DNA of 64,000 nucleotides from Lytechinus variegatus (taxonomy: Eukaryota > Echinodermata > Echinoidea > Temnopleuroida > Toxopneustidae), in assembly GCF_018143015.1 (NCBI RefSeq), contig NC_054742.1:15607632-15671631 (forward strand), given 5' to 3'. Shown here piece by piece: positions 1 to 11,900 of the stretch; the first letter of the stretch is position 1, and each line of letters starts with the position of its first letter. The notes below the pieces were generated by a model. That model saw only the letters and a list, made by a program, of their open reading frames with translations, was not told the origin of the DNA and ran no database searches. A program made the position numbers and the translations under genes.

Positions 1-373
1 ATTGTGTACAATTTACAGGTGTATAGAGTATAGAGTATACATGTAGTACAAGGGTGACTGCAGCAAGGGCTATTTCACCTTTTTCACAGCATTCACACAA
101 TGGTTTTGATGGAAAAAACAATGTTTAACACATTTCTGACATTATCCCGATATCCGAATTCGATGATTTTGGTATCATGTTCAAGAGAATATAATGCTCC
201 AAATAGCCTACTATAGTTAACGTTAACGTCAAATCCACCGTAGCATGTTTGGATGACATCACAATATAGTTTTTGGTGGGGGAAGGGAAATAGCTCACTA
301 CTACAGACCCCCCCCCCCATTTTGAAAAAAATTTGGTAATATTTTCCAAAATGATAAAGAAAATGCACACAAA
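1..373. other. Unassigned sequence
   Basis: Nothing recognised; a run of about 11-12 C lies near 308-319. Open frames here show no family motif. Confidence 0.5.
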
Positions 374-590
374 CGGGGGAGGTGCAATAACTCAGAACGG
401 GGATTTCAGATTCCGGTGACCTGGGTTTGATTCCCAAATGGTGCGCTAGTGCCCTTTGGTAAGGCATATATCCTCATTTACCAGGTCCCTCGGAAAGAAC
501 TTCAAGCTGTTTGTCCCCTGGTTGCTTGCTCGCAGGTATTCATGCTTTCTTAGCAGGTAGAAAACCTCGGTATAACATGAAAATTCAGCC
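374..590 (+). repeat. tRNA-derived SINE, copy 1 (decayed head)
   Basis: Shares its whole body with 11382-11590: ATTCCGGTGACC, GTGCGCTAGTGCCCTTTGGT, CCCCTGGTTGCTTGCTC. The B-box-like GGTTTGATTCC is at 424-434; the A-box region has lost bases (AATAACTCAG). Confidence 0.7.
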
Positions 591-664
591 ACCCAATTTG
601 GAGCGACCATTTCCCGTTGTACTCTTCAAAAATTTCCACTGGAGAGCACTAAAAAAAAAATTCA

Positions 665-1260
665 CTTTTGTCTCACCTGCGCAGCAGAGTGAGACTATTA
701 GAGGCGCCGCTTTCCCGACGGCTGACCTAGTACATGAAACTTGGCCATAAGGTTAATCAAGTATTACTGAACATCCTATTAGAGTTTCATGTCACATGAC
801 CAAGGTCAAAGGTAATTTATGGTCAATGAACTTAGACCATGTTGGGGGAATCAACATCAAAATCTTAAGCTACAGTGTAAGGTTAAGTTTTTGTCTCACT
901 TGCATAGCAGAGTGAGACTATAGGCGCCGCTTTTCCAACGGCGGCGGCGTCAACACCAAATCCTAACCGAAGGTTAAGTTTTTGAAATGACAGCATAACT
1001 TAGAAAGTGTATGGACCTAGTTAATGAAACTTGGCCATAAGTTTAATCAAGTATTACTGAACATCCTGCTTGAGTGTTAGGTGACATGACCAAGGTCAAA
1101 GGTCATTTAGGGTCAATGCATATTTTGGATTCCTCTCTGAATTTCCTTTTGATTGGTACCAGTTTCGTGAAAATTGGTCAACACGTTACGACGCAATCGT
1201 CATTGAAAGTTGAAGGTCACGTCCATTTTTGTCAAAATTAGGAGAAAAGGGCGGGCCGTA
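665..1260 (+). repeat. Repeat family 1 (GTCTCACC / AGGTCAAAGGTCA), two 5' heads
   Basis: Two copies of the 5' head at about 668 and 892 (hairpin GTCTCAC...GTGAGAC followed by GGCGCCGC), then core monomers with CATGACCAAGGTCAAAGG. The 3' end departs from the family and lacks CCACTTGTT. Confidence 0.75.
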
Positions 1261-1992
1261 GCGCGAGAACCAACAGACCAATTTGACTATTTTTTTTGTT
1301 TTGTGCTTAGGCCATGGTGAATTTTATGTGTACCAAATTATAACAAATTCTGAGAGGGTCGGGTGCAAAATTGCACATTCATTGGGTGAATTGGCATTGA
1401 ATGACCCAGATATAATTTATGAATGAATATAGGGGTAATCAAGTGTAACACTGTATATTTTATGATGATTGATAATATATATTTTTGTAGTTATGCTAGC
1501 TTTTGATGGCGTATCGAGGCCAGTCTTAACAAACGAAGAAAGATGTCAAGAAGGCGATGAATATTCAGCTCCGATATAATTTATTCACCCTTTCTTGATG
1601 GTAGAAAGGATGTAATAATGAAGCACAAAAGGAATATTGATGAGAAGTATACAAATGAAGAAATGTGAATAACATATGTGAAAGCTATAGGACTCCTTTG
1701 TTTACGGCCATGGGTTGGGCCAGGAGAACAAACTGTGATTTTATGCGGGGTGGAGCGGTAGCTCAATAGCCCCAAAATCTATCTCTAATATATATTTTGT
1801 ACTCTGTATTTGTACTCTGGACTTGATGTAGTTTCTATATGCCTGGACCAGTTGACTCATACCATTTCTGGATAAGAAGGAAATGGGTGTGTTTAGAAAG
1901 ACCACAGTGAGTGAAAGTGGGAGAGAGAGACTGGGAGAGACGAAGAGAGAACCAAGTATAAACTAGATTTTAATTCGTCATGCGGACGAATT
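1261..1992. other. Non-coding, GA-rich patch
   Basis: No gene recognised; GAGA-rich tract at about 1917-1951. Confidence 0.5.
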
Positions 1993-3629
1993 AGGTGGTC
2001 TGTCTTTATTCTCGCCATCGTGATTAATATTACCATGTTCATGCATATCAATATGATCTTCATGATGGCAACGCAATGCTCATTATGAATGGAATACTTG
2101 TGAAAGATGGGAGATGATAAAGCACTGTGAAAAGGGTCTCTTTGATGTATGACAATACACGTGATATGAAAAAAAGTAATTAAAATCTGTTTTATCTTGC
2201 TAAATTTTAACTTTTATACCATTAAATTATCATGAAGGATCATGTACGAGGTGGTAAAAAGAAAAAAAAATGGGAAAAAAATCTTTTTTACCCCAGGACT
2301 CGAACCTGCGCCCTTTAGAAGCAAGTCAAATGCGTTATCCATTGAGCCACAATATTCCCCCATAGAGAATACACGAAAGCAATTTTGAGAATTACAAGTC
2401 CAATTTTGCAAGTGAAAAACGGGCATGATCCCGGCATCTGATCAAAAAATGGAGGGCACACTACCGAAAGCTTAGAATCTCAGCTACAACATTTTAAAAG
2501 CTCAGAGAAAACTGAGAAGAAAAAAATGGAGATATGGCTCACGAAATAGAGGAATGTCGAATCTAGTTTTGACAAAAAGTCATTTCCCATAGACATTATA
2601 CACAAAATAAGGAAATATGACATGCCTCTATTCATTGCTGTTTTACGCAATGATGCGTTTCTCAAAACGAAAATTCATGTTAACTAAGGAGAAAGAGTAC
2701 ATTCTAAACTACCGTACTACATATCAAAATCTGGGCGAAAAACGATCTATATTCGAGAAGTTACAACCAAATTTGCATAAATTTGATGATGTCATTTTTG
2801 AACAAATGAAATTTTTAGTTTAGGCGCCATTTCGATGACGTCATGATATAATTTTAGGGACATTGATGACATGAAACCAAATCTACAACTCATACTCTAT
2901 CGATATATGAAAAAAAAATTGGGGGTCAATGGACTATTTAAAGAGCTACAGTGAATTTTCAATTGGCATGTTTTTGCCCATATATGGCCTATAGTGAGAG
3001 CTCGCGCTCACACGTGCTGAAAACTTTAACGGGTGTTTATTTCGTTATTAATGGTCGTAGGAGGTTGATCAAGGTATCAAATTGTTTAAAATTTTATTAT
3101 CAAAGCAATGATGTATAAGAAACGGTGTTTTTGCGTTGCGTTAAGGCGTTACATGCGGAAACGCGCGCATGCATGCACGCGCAAAATTTTAAAATGCTTA
3201 GAATGACCTGAAACATACTCTTCTTTGGTCAAAAAGTGATTTTGAGCATTTTAAAATTTTGATGTGCGCGTACGCGTGCATCATGACCTTCACATGACCT
3301 TTGATGATATTTACAGTTGACCTTTGACCTGACGTTAATGTCATGTAAATATTATTAATTTTTGATAATTGATAATGAAGATATGACCAAATGAAGAATT
3401 TTACAAAATGGCGCCTAGATGACGTCATCATGACCTAATGACCTTGAAAAGCTTATTTTGACGTGTCCATGACAGATCCTATAGATGACATGAAATTCAA
3501 TGAAATTGACCAAGACCATTTTGAGATAATTTGGCGACAAGAAAATCGTTAAAAATAAATAAAAAAAATAAAAATGAGAAAAATTCTGACGAAAATTAAG
3601 AGGTGATCTGTCAAAGACAGACCACCTAA
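1993..3629. repeat. 1.6-kb stretch bounded by inverted AGGTGGTCTGTCTTT
   Basis: AGGTGGTCTGTCTTT at 1993 is repeated inverted as AAAGACAGACCACCT at about 3613-3627. The right end forms its own hairpin (AGGTGATCTGTC / GACAGACCACCT, 3601-3627). Inside are GATGACGTCATGA motifs at about 2834 and 3418. A possible non-autonomous element. Confidence 0.4.
2285..2362 (-). pseudogene. tRNA-like pseudogene
   Basis: The minus strand reads GTGGCTCAATGGATAACGCA, then CAGGTTCGAGTCCTG, which resembles a tRNA D-arm and a paired T-arm (CAGG/CCTG around TTCGAGT). The D-stem does not pair and the anticodon stem is weak, so this is a relic or SINE head. Confidence 0.45.
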
Positions 3630-3779
3630 GAAGAAACCTTGAGTCCGTAATGGTCATTTTCATGGAAGAAACCTTGTGAGTGTGAGTAGTGAACAAGTGG
3701 ACATAAACAAAGTAGTATTGGGTTCGTGAACTCTTTCGATTACAGTTCAACTAATGTTTCTTATTTTAAATCATATATT

Positions 3780-4433
3780 ATTTCTACTCGTACACAAGTA
3801 TCTCTGACAAGTCTTAGGTTGCATGATCAATGTCAAATGTCATTTATTGTCAGTGAACATAGTATTGTATCATGATATGAATGGTGTTTTTTGTGAATAA
3901 TTATTTTTTAGTAGTTTTCACAGTTAGCAGTGCTACTGCAGGTGAGACTGCCAGAGGCGCTCCACTTGTTGAAATGTCATCATAACTTGGACCTAGTTAA
4001 CTTGCACTTAAGGTTAATCAAGTATCAGGTCACATGACCAAGGTCAAAGGTCAATGAACTTTGGCCATAATGGGGGTACCTGTTAAATTACTATCATAAC
4101 TTTGAAAGTCTATGGATCTGACTCATGAAACTTCGACATAAGAGCAATCAAGTATCACTGAACATCCTGTGCGAGTTTCAGTTCACATGATCAAGGTCAA
4201 GGGTCATGTAAGGTGAATGAACTTTGGCCATGTTGGGGGTATTTGTTGAATTACCATCATACTTGTATCTGTATTAAAGTGTATTGGTCTAGTTCATAAA
4301 ACATGGACATAAGAGCAACCAAGTATCACTGAACATCTTGTGCGAGTTATAGTAGTTGTCAAAGTCAGCACTGCTGCTATATTGAATCGCGTGATGCAGG
4401 TGAGCCCGCCAGAGGCATTCCACTTGTTCTTTA
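3780..4433 (+). repeat. Repeat family 1, 3' portion with internal 3' end
   Basis: An internal 3' terminus (TGCAGGTGAGACTGCCAGAG to CCACTTGTT, about 3937-3970) is followed by further core monomers and a second 3' terminus ending about 4433. Confidence 0.75.
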
Positions 4434-4639
4434 TTAAGAACAGGATGTGTATCTCACTAATCAAGTTAACTGAAAATATTTGATATTGCATCCTGAAATT
4501 TAGACATCTTAAGCACATTTTTATGATAAAGAATATAATGCTTATGAAAGTTACAATGTATGTGAGCAAATACATGTAAACTTGATTCAACCCTTGATAA
4601 ATTTGATACTACATGTATGAGTGAGAATGTCTTACAATG

Positions 4640-5319
4640 TATGATTTGTTCTCAAATCTTGCACTTTGGATCCCATACCTACAAGGCTGGTTAAGAAGCA
4701 TTTTTCTGTTTTACTCCCAGTACTTTCACGTATCCTGAATATGTCAATGTCTGCTGGTGTTTTCCCAGAGTCTTGGAATCGTCCATTATAACACCATTTT
4801 TCAAGAAGTCTACTCTGGACAAAGATAGTTTAAGAATATACCTGTGTCTAACATGCAATTTGTAGGCAAAGTGATTGAAAAGGCCGTTTCCAAACAGGTA
4901 TTTTACTTTTGTTTCACAGAATAATTTACTTGATCCAATGCAGTCTGTATGTTGTGAAACTGCACTGATTAGTCTACAGAATGATATGAATTGTGCTATT
5001 GACAATAAGCAAGCAGTTTCTTATTAATGCTAGACATCTCATCTGCCTTTGATACTATAGATAACAATTTTTTTTTGCAAAGGTTGGGTGATGATTTCAG
5101 CTAATGTAATACCGGTAATCCTCTTTCCTGGTTCAGGTCTAGTCGAGTACACATAAAAGGGTCACTTTCAAGTGAGAAACCATTAGAATATGGTTTACCG
5201 CAAGGGTCAATTACTGGGCCTCAGTTGTTTACATACTACACTGGTAATATTGGGAACATTATCAGTCGGCACTCAATTTAGTATCATGTTTATGCCAATG
5301 ACATTCAGATGTTCACCAT
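4640..5319 (+). pseudogene. Non-LTR retrotransposon reverse transcriptase relic (CR1/L2-like)
   Basis: Conceptual translation with several frame breaks shows RT motifs in order: FVGKVIEKAVSKQV, then LDISSAFDTIDN (5030-5065; motif A, LDLSxAFDTVDH), GLPQGSITGPQLFT (about 5192-5229; motif B) and YHVYANDIQMFT (5282-5317; motif C, normally YADD, with the first Asp now Asn). There are stops between motifs and no complete frame, so it is dead. Repeat family 1 starts directly after motif C. Confidence 0.85.
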
Positions 5320-6972
5320 TTTTGTCTCACCTGCATAGCAGAGTGGGACTATAGGCGCCGCTTAATCTTAACCTGAGGTTAAGTTTTTGAAATAACATCA
5401 TAACTTAGAAAGTATATGGACCTAGTTCATGAAGCTTGGCCATAAGGTTAATCAAGTATTACTGAACATCCTATTAGAGTTTCATGTCACATGAGCAAGG
5501 TCAAAGGTCATTTAGGGTCAATGAACTTAGACCATGTTGGAGGAATCAACATCAAAATCTTAACCTGAGGTTAAGTTTTAGAAATGTCATCATAACTTAA
5601 AAAAAAAAGAACCCAGTTCATGAAACTTGGACATAAGGTTAATGAAGTATCACTGAACATCCTGCATGAGTTTCATGTCACATGACCAAGGTTAAAGGTC
5701 ATTTAGGGTCAATGAACTTAGACCATGTTGGAGGAATCAACATCAAAATCTTAACCTGAGGTTAAGTTTTCGAAATGTCATCATAATTTAGAAAATATAT
5801 GGATCTAGTTCATGAAACTTACACATAAGGTCAATCAAGTATCACTTAACATCCTGCATGAGTTTTATGTCACATGACCAAGGTTAAAGGTCATTTAGAG
5901 TCAATGAACTTTGGCCGAATTGGGGGTATCAACATCAAAATCTTAACCTGAGGTTAAGTTTTTGAAATGTCATCATAACTTAGAAAGTATATGGACCTAG
6001 TTCATGAAACTTGGCCATAAGGTTAATCAAGTATTACTGAACATCCTATTAGAGTTTCATGTCACATGACCAAGGTCAAAGGTCATTTAGGGTCAATGAA
6101 CTTAGACCATGTTGGAGGAATCAACATCAAAATCTTAACCTGAGGTTAAGTTTTTGAAATGTCATCATAACTTAGAAAATATATGGACCTAGTTCATGAC
6201 ACTTGGACATAAGGTTAATCAAGTATCACTGAACATCCTGCATGAGTTTTATGTCACATGACCAAGGTTAAAGGTCATTTAGGGTCAATGAACTTTGGCT
6301 GAATCTGGGGTATCTGTTGAATTCCCTTCATAATTTTGAAAGTTTATGGATCTGATTCATGAAACTTAGACATAAGAGTAATCAAGCATCACTGAACATT
6401 TTGTGCAAGTTTCAGGTCTCATGATTAAGGTCAAAAGTCATTTAGGGTCAATGAACTTTGGCCAAATTGGGAGTATCTGTTGAATTACCATAATAACTTT
6501 GAAAGTTTATTGGTCTAGTTCGTTAAACTTGGACATTAGAGTAATCAAGTATCACTTAACATCCTGTGCGCATTTCGGGTCACATGACCAAGGTCAAAGG
6601 TCAATGAACTTTGGCCGAATTGGGTGTATCTGTTGAATTACCATCATAACTTTGAAAGTTTATGGATCTGATTTATGAAACTTGGACATAAGAGTAATCA
6701 AGTATCACTGAACATCCTGTGCGAGTTTCAGGTCACATGATCAAGGTCAAAGGTCATGTAAGGTCAATGAACTTTGGTCATGTTGGGGTTTTTTGTTGAA
6801 TAACCATCATATCTCTGTAAGTTTATTGGTCTAGTTCATAAAAAGTGGACATAAGAATAACCATGTATCACTGAACATCTTGTGCGAGTTAGAGTAGTAT
6901 TCAAAGTCAGCACTGCTGCTATATTGAACCGTGTGATGCAGGTGAGACGGCCAGAGGCATTCCACTTGTTTA
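5320..6972 (+). repeat. Repeat family 1, long complete copy with eight core monomers
   Basis: 5' end TTTTTGTCTCACC-like with hairpin and GGCGCCGC. The AGGTCAAAGGTCA-type motif starts at 5498, 5689, 5881, 6073, 6265, 6428, 6591 and 6744, so monomers are about 192 bp and then 153-163 bp. The 3' end has GATGCAGGTGAGAC, an inverted copy of the 5' GTCTCACCTGCAT, and closes with CCACTTGTTT. Confidence 0.85.
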
Positions 6973-8851
6973 TAAAAATGATGAAGAAAATCTGTAATGT
7001 GAGTAACTTTGTAACGAGAGTAACCATCATGTAATGTGAGTAACCAGTAAAAATTATTTAGTTAGGTAACATTTTCTGTGGGATGTCAAGTTTTAAGTCT
7101 CATGGTGAGTTGTGAAGTTATTTTTGATTAATTAAAAGCAAAATGAGGGTACACCTCTTTGATGTGACTCTTTGTTCATCAAATTATCAGTGGTCATACA
7201 ATCACACAAAAAATTGAATATTAGTAGAAGTATTCACAATGCGAGAGTGCAATAGTAAGACTTGGTTTTGACGAACCAAACTTTAATGAGTGTTCGAACA
7301 ACACTCTGAATGCCCTTACCTGTATTCCTATCTAGGCCGGGGTATTTTGGGAGTTGATATGGGGGGGGCCTCCCAGGCCCCCCTTGAGATCTCGGCCATT
7401 GGCCGCACGATCACGCTGAAAATTTGCGCGCAGGTTGTCTTGGACATAATCTACAATACTATACAGTAATTTATTTCATGCAAATTGATATTAAGCGATT
7501 ATGCTAATTTATGCATAATTAGTAAGCGAAATCATACTTTTTCCTCCTACTCCAAAGCTCCAATTGTTCCAATTTTTGGCATAAAATCTGTTTTTGATGT
7601 TCCTAGCAATGAATTTTACACACATTATTGAATTTTTAATGACATGTGTGTTGTTAACCATAGGGGAGACCGGGGTAAGTTGGAACATGGGGTAAGTTGA
7701 AACATTGTAATTTTATCTAACACCTGTAAAATAAATTTATGCAATACTGCCCTCAATTTATGCACTATTAATGATACAACATTGTTGAATTATTATTACA
7801 ATAAATTGAGGGCAGTATTGCATAAATTTATTTTACAGACGTTAGATAAAATTACAATGTTTCAACTTACCCCATGTTCCAACTAACCCGGTCTCCCCTA
7901 CATGGACAAAATGTAACGTGAGTAACCACTTTATCCGCACCCCAAGTAAAAACCGTGTTTTCTTTATTTAATTACCCGGTATATACAAAGTTTGTCTCCC
8001 TAATATACTTCTTTGAAATGGATATAATCAACTTTCATAAAAGCCTTGTATGTGGAGACTTTTCACTTATGTCGACTTTTCATTTTATGCATGTCCAAAT
8101 CATGTAACGTGAGTAACCGACACATTTCAAAGATTTGCCAGGAGCATAATAAAATTTCCCAAGTTTGTTTTCATACAAAGGATAGTCAGACTGTGTACTT
8201 TGTTGTGATAAGGAGATGTTTAGTTCCTATCAGTAATAATGGAGTTACAGCTCCAAGTATGAGTCAAGGTGTCTCCAAATGTAACATGAGTAACCGTGGA
8301 ATAGCCCACATATATGTAACACAAAAATCTTCTACTCAAGTTTGCTGCTCCATAGTGCTCATGTTAGTTGAAAGACACATTCTGACACAGGGCATCAGCC
8401 CCCCCCCCAAAAAAAAAAAAAAAATCAGGAAATCTGTTTCTTTGTAAATATGATCAGATATACCTTGGTAGTCAAATGAATGTTCATTTGTGATAGGTCC
8501 TTACTAGAAGTACCCTGTCCATGTTCATTGATGGAGTACAATGTTAATATTTCTGATGTGTGAAGATGTGCCTGATGTGCCCTTTTCAGCAACAAAATCA
8601 AATTTTCATGCACTTTCAGTATGAAAATATTTTGTTAATATTTCCCTTCAAAGTATTTATTTTCATTTAGTTTTATTTACATATAGTTAGGGGTTGAGAG
8701 CTCAATATGATACATTCTATTTTTTCAGTGCAGTACATTACTCCATTTCATCAGATTTCTGAATAAAATGAAACTACATGTACATGTAGTACTATTACAA
8801 AACAATGTCAATGTATGAGAATCATGTTCATTCACTTGTAACTTTTGACAG
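6973..8851. other. Region upstream of first visible SNX exon
   Basis: Besides the 240-bp MITE it holds recurring TGTAAYGTGAGTAACC motifs (7030, 7912, 8103, 8280 and degenerate ones at about 6993 and 7010) and a perfect palindrome ACTACATGTACATGTAGT at 8773-8790. No upstream SNX exon was identified. Confidence 0.6.
7661..7900. mobile_element. 240-bp near-perfect inverted-repeat MITE
   Basis: Left arm 7661-7760 starts TAGGGGAGACCGGGGTAAGT; right arm 7802-7900 is its near-exact reverse complement; the loop is about 41 bp. TA at both outer ends fits a TA target duplication. Confidence 0.85.
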
Positions 8852-8977
8852 GATAAAACTGTAGAAGAAAATGGAGATGGTCCTCCTGCCACACCTTTTG
8901 ACCCATGGTACCAAGTCAGTGTAACAGATGCAACAAAGAATGGGGAAGCTATCATTTTCAAGATAAAGACATTAAAG
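8852..8977 (+). CDS. SNX exon A (first visible), start of PX domain
   Basis: 42 codons, phase 0 at both ends. Acceptor is ttttgacag and donor is gtaatt. It encodes an acidic leader, then FDPWYQVSVTDATKNGEAII, the first PX beta strands. The frame is closed upstream by TGA and contains no start codon, so this is an internal exon. Confidence 0.85.
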
Positions 8978-11900
8978 GTAATTCATTTCTTGAAAAATTG
9001 TAGGCCTATTGTATATAATTAATATAGGTGAAAAAAACAACAAAACAATTGGATGTTGCTGATATACTGCAGACCACAATTTATTTTGCCAAGCTTTTGG
9101 CTTCAAGCCTTCTTGGGCTCTATAGATAAACAAAATAAAATGAAACATATATACATGTATACTGCACCCTGCTCAGTAAGTTTGTCTACATGCTTTGTAA
9201 ATTTGTCTCAAACTTATTTCGTTCTTTGATGAGAATGAATTGTAAACATTTAAGCATTGCTATCACTGATACTATAATATTGACTTCAAAGTGATCCTAG
9301 ATACTCTCCATTTTTAGTGAAAATAGTTTCTGCAGTGCATTTATGGATGTTATGATAGAATAACAATTTATTTTTGGCAACTTGAAGTTATATTTGGATA
9401 TTTGCATCTATATAGAATTTGGATTTATATGTGTGTATTACATGTATTTCAAATTTATTGATAATTAGGTCATTTAGGGTCAACGAACTTAGACCATGTT
9501 GGGGGGAATCAACATCAAAATCTTAACCTTCGGTTAAGTTTTTGAAATTTTGTTATAACTTCGAAAGTATATGGACCTAGTTCATGAAAGGTGGCCATAA
9601 AGGTAATCAAGTACATCTTTCTTGAGTTTCACCTCACATGACCAAGGTCAAAGGGTCAATGAACTTGACCAAGTTGGGGGTATTTGTTGAATTACCATCA
9701 GAACTTTGAGCCTATTCATATAACTTGGACATACATGTAAGAGTAATCAAGCATCACTGAACATCTCGTGCGAGTTTCAGTTCACATGACCAAAGTCAAA
9801 GGTCATTTAAGGTCATTGAACTATGGCCATGTTGGAGGTAATCATTAAATTGCTGTCATGACTTTCAAAGTTTTTGGATATAGTTTATGAAATGTGGACA
9901 TAGGGGTAATCAAGTATCACTGACAAGTTTTAGGTCACATGATCAAGGTCAAATGTCAGTGAACAAAGTTTTGTATCATTATATGACTGATGTTTTTGTG
10001 AGTAATTATTTTATATTAGCTTTCAAAGTCAGCACTTCTGCTATATTGAATCGCGCAATGCAGATGAGACTGCTAGAGGTGTTCCACTTGTTTTTTCATC
10101 CATCTGGTAGAGCTACATGAAGTTGAGGGTCACCAAAGTTCCACACAGAATTTTTAAATTTTGACTAGAACATTTTTTATGCTAATTTATGCAAAATTTA
10201 TTCATAAATCATAAAAAATATTGTTTCGTCCTTCATTTGTCAATCATTTTCAATTTTGTTTGCTTTATTTGATAGTTCTAGGTGGGGATACAAAATTTCA
10301 ACACAGAATTTTGAAACTCATTAGATATGCTAAGTTATATATATTTTTTTTCAAATCTCACAAACAATAATTTATTTGTTGACTGATTTTGATTTTTTGT
10401 TCCATCTGAGAGCTACATGAGGTTCACCAATGTTCTACGCAGAATAGAAATGTTGACTATACAATTTTGCTAATTCATACGAAATTTATTCATAAATCAC
10501 AAAAAATGCTTCTTCTATGTCATTTCTTCATCGATGTCAATTCTGTTTCCTCAATTTATGTCACCATCATTCTTGTCAATTAAAAATTTTGTTGCAAGAT
10601 GCTGGATGAGCTCCACATCATTGATGTGTTAGTTCCCCCCCCCTCCACTAGCTAAATGTAACCACCCATTATCAATGTGTTTAAATGTTTTTCAAAATGA
10701 GCATACTAATTCAAGCCTAATTTGAAGTGCAGAATCCATTGGATACCATGTAATTAATACTGTACATTGAGGTAAAACATTCCTTCAATAATTAAGCATT
10801 CGAAATTCCTTAAGTTTGTTTTGAAATCGGAAACAAAAAGCTAATGGAACTCAAGTTATTCAAAGAAAATAAGAAGGAAAATCTTAGTCAGGTTAATATT
10901 AGTCAACATCAGAGCTACATATATGCAGATGAGACTGCAGTGCTATTGGCTAAGGTCATTCCACTTGTTTCTTCTTTTCAATACAGAAGAATTATGAAAT
11001 CGTGTAGTTATCATATTTTCATATGAAATTGAAAAGGGTAAATTTGGTTGATGATCTTAGCTTGAAGGATTGCGGCGACAAACAGGAAGTGAGATCTTGA
11101 AGGTGTCTCATCACTTACTTCCGTGACGATTGCCTTCATTGTGGATGTTCATTCATGTGGACAGTCACAGTAAATATTTCATTATTGTGACTATAGATAT
11201 ATTTACATTCGCTTCACAGCTTCACTTTTCATTGAAAATAAATTGCTGTACCAAGGTCCATGTTAGTACTAGTAATAGTGTACATTGCGTTTTGTAAACA
11301 CGTTTTCAATCATGATTCATGTTGCTGCTTAAATTTGGAAACCGACATTGAACACACCCTACGTTTATTAAATGTCAACATATGGGAGGCGCGATAGCTC
11401 AGTCGGTAGAGTGGGGGTTTCGGATTCCGGTGACCCGGGTTCGATTTCCAAGTGGTGCGCTAGTGCCCTTTGGTAAGGCATTTATCCTCATTACCAGGTC
11501 CCTTGGAGAGGACCTTAAGTCGTTGGTCCCCTGGTTGCTTGCTCACAGGCATTCGTGCTTTCTTAGCAGTCAGGTAAAAACCTCGGTATGAAACTAAAAG
11601 TATAACTTAGAAAGTGTACATAAAGAATGCCTATTTTATGAAACTTGGACATACATGTAAGGGATGTATCACCAGAAACATCTGGCATGAGATGCAGGTC
11701 ACATGATGCAGATCAAAGCTTAAAGGTCAAATGTTGTAAGATTGAAATTAACTTCAATGACCAAGTCGAGTATAAGTATGAAAATCATGACTAACGTATT
11801 GGAATTTTCATGATAATTTTGAAAGTATAATAAGCATTTGTATAGTGCCATCTATCTCGAAACAATGATAACAATCTATTCCGAGGTGCATAATCACATG

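Noticed and set aside
1500..1560. Possible missing first SNX exon beginning at an ATG near 1494-1506
   Set aside because: No suitable donor in phase 0 and no N-terminal similarity; the true first exon may lie outside the window.
8046..8447. 133-residue + strand frame
   Set aside because: Covers the TGTAACGTGAGTAACC motif region and ends in a C-run and A-run; no family motif and no splice context.
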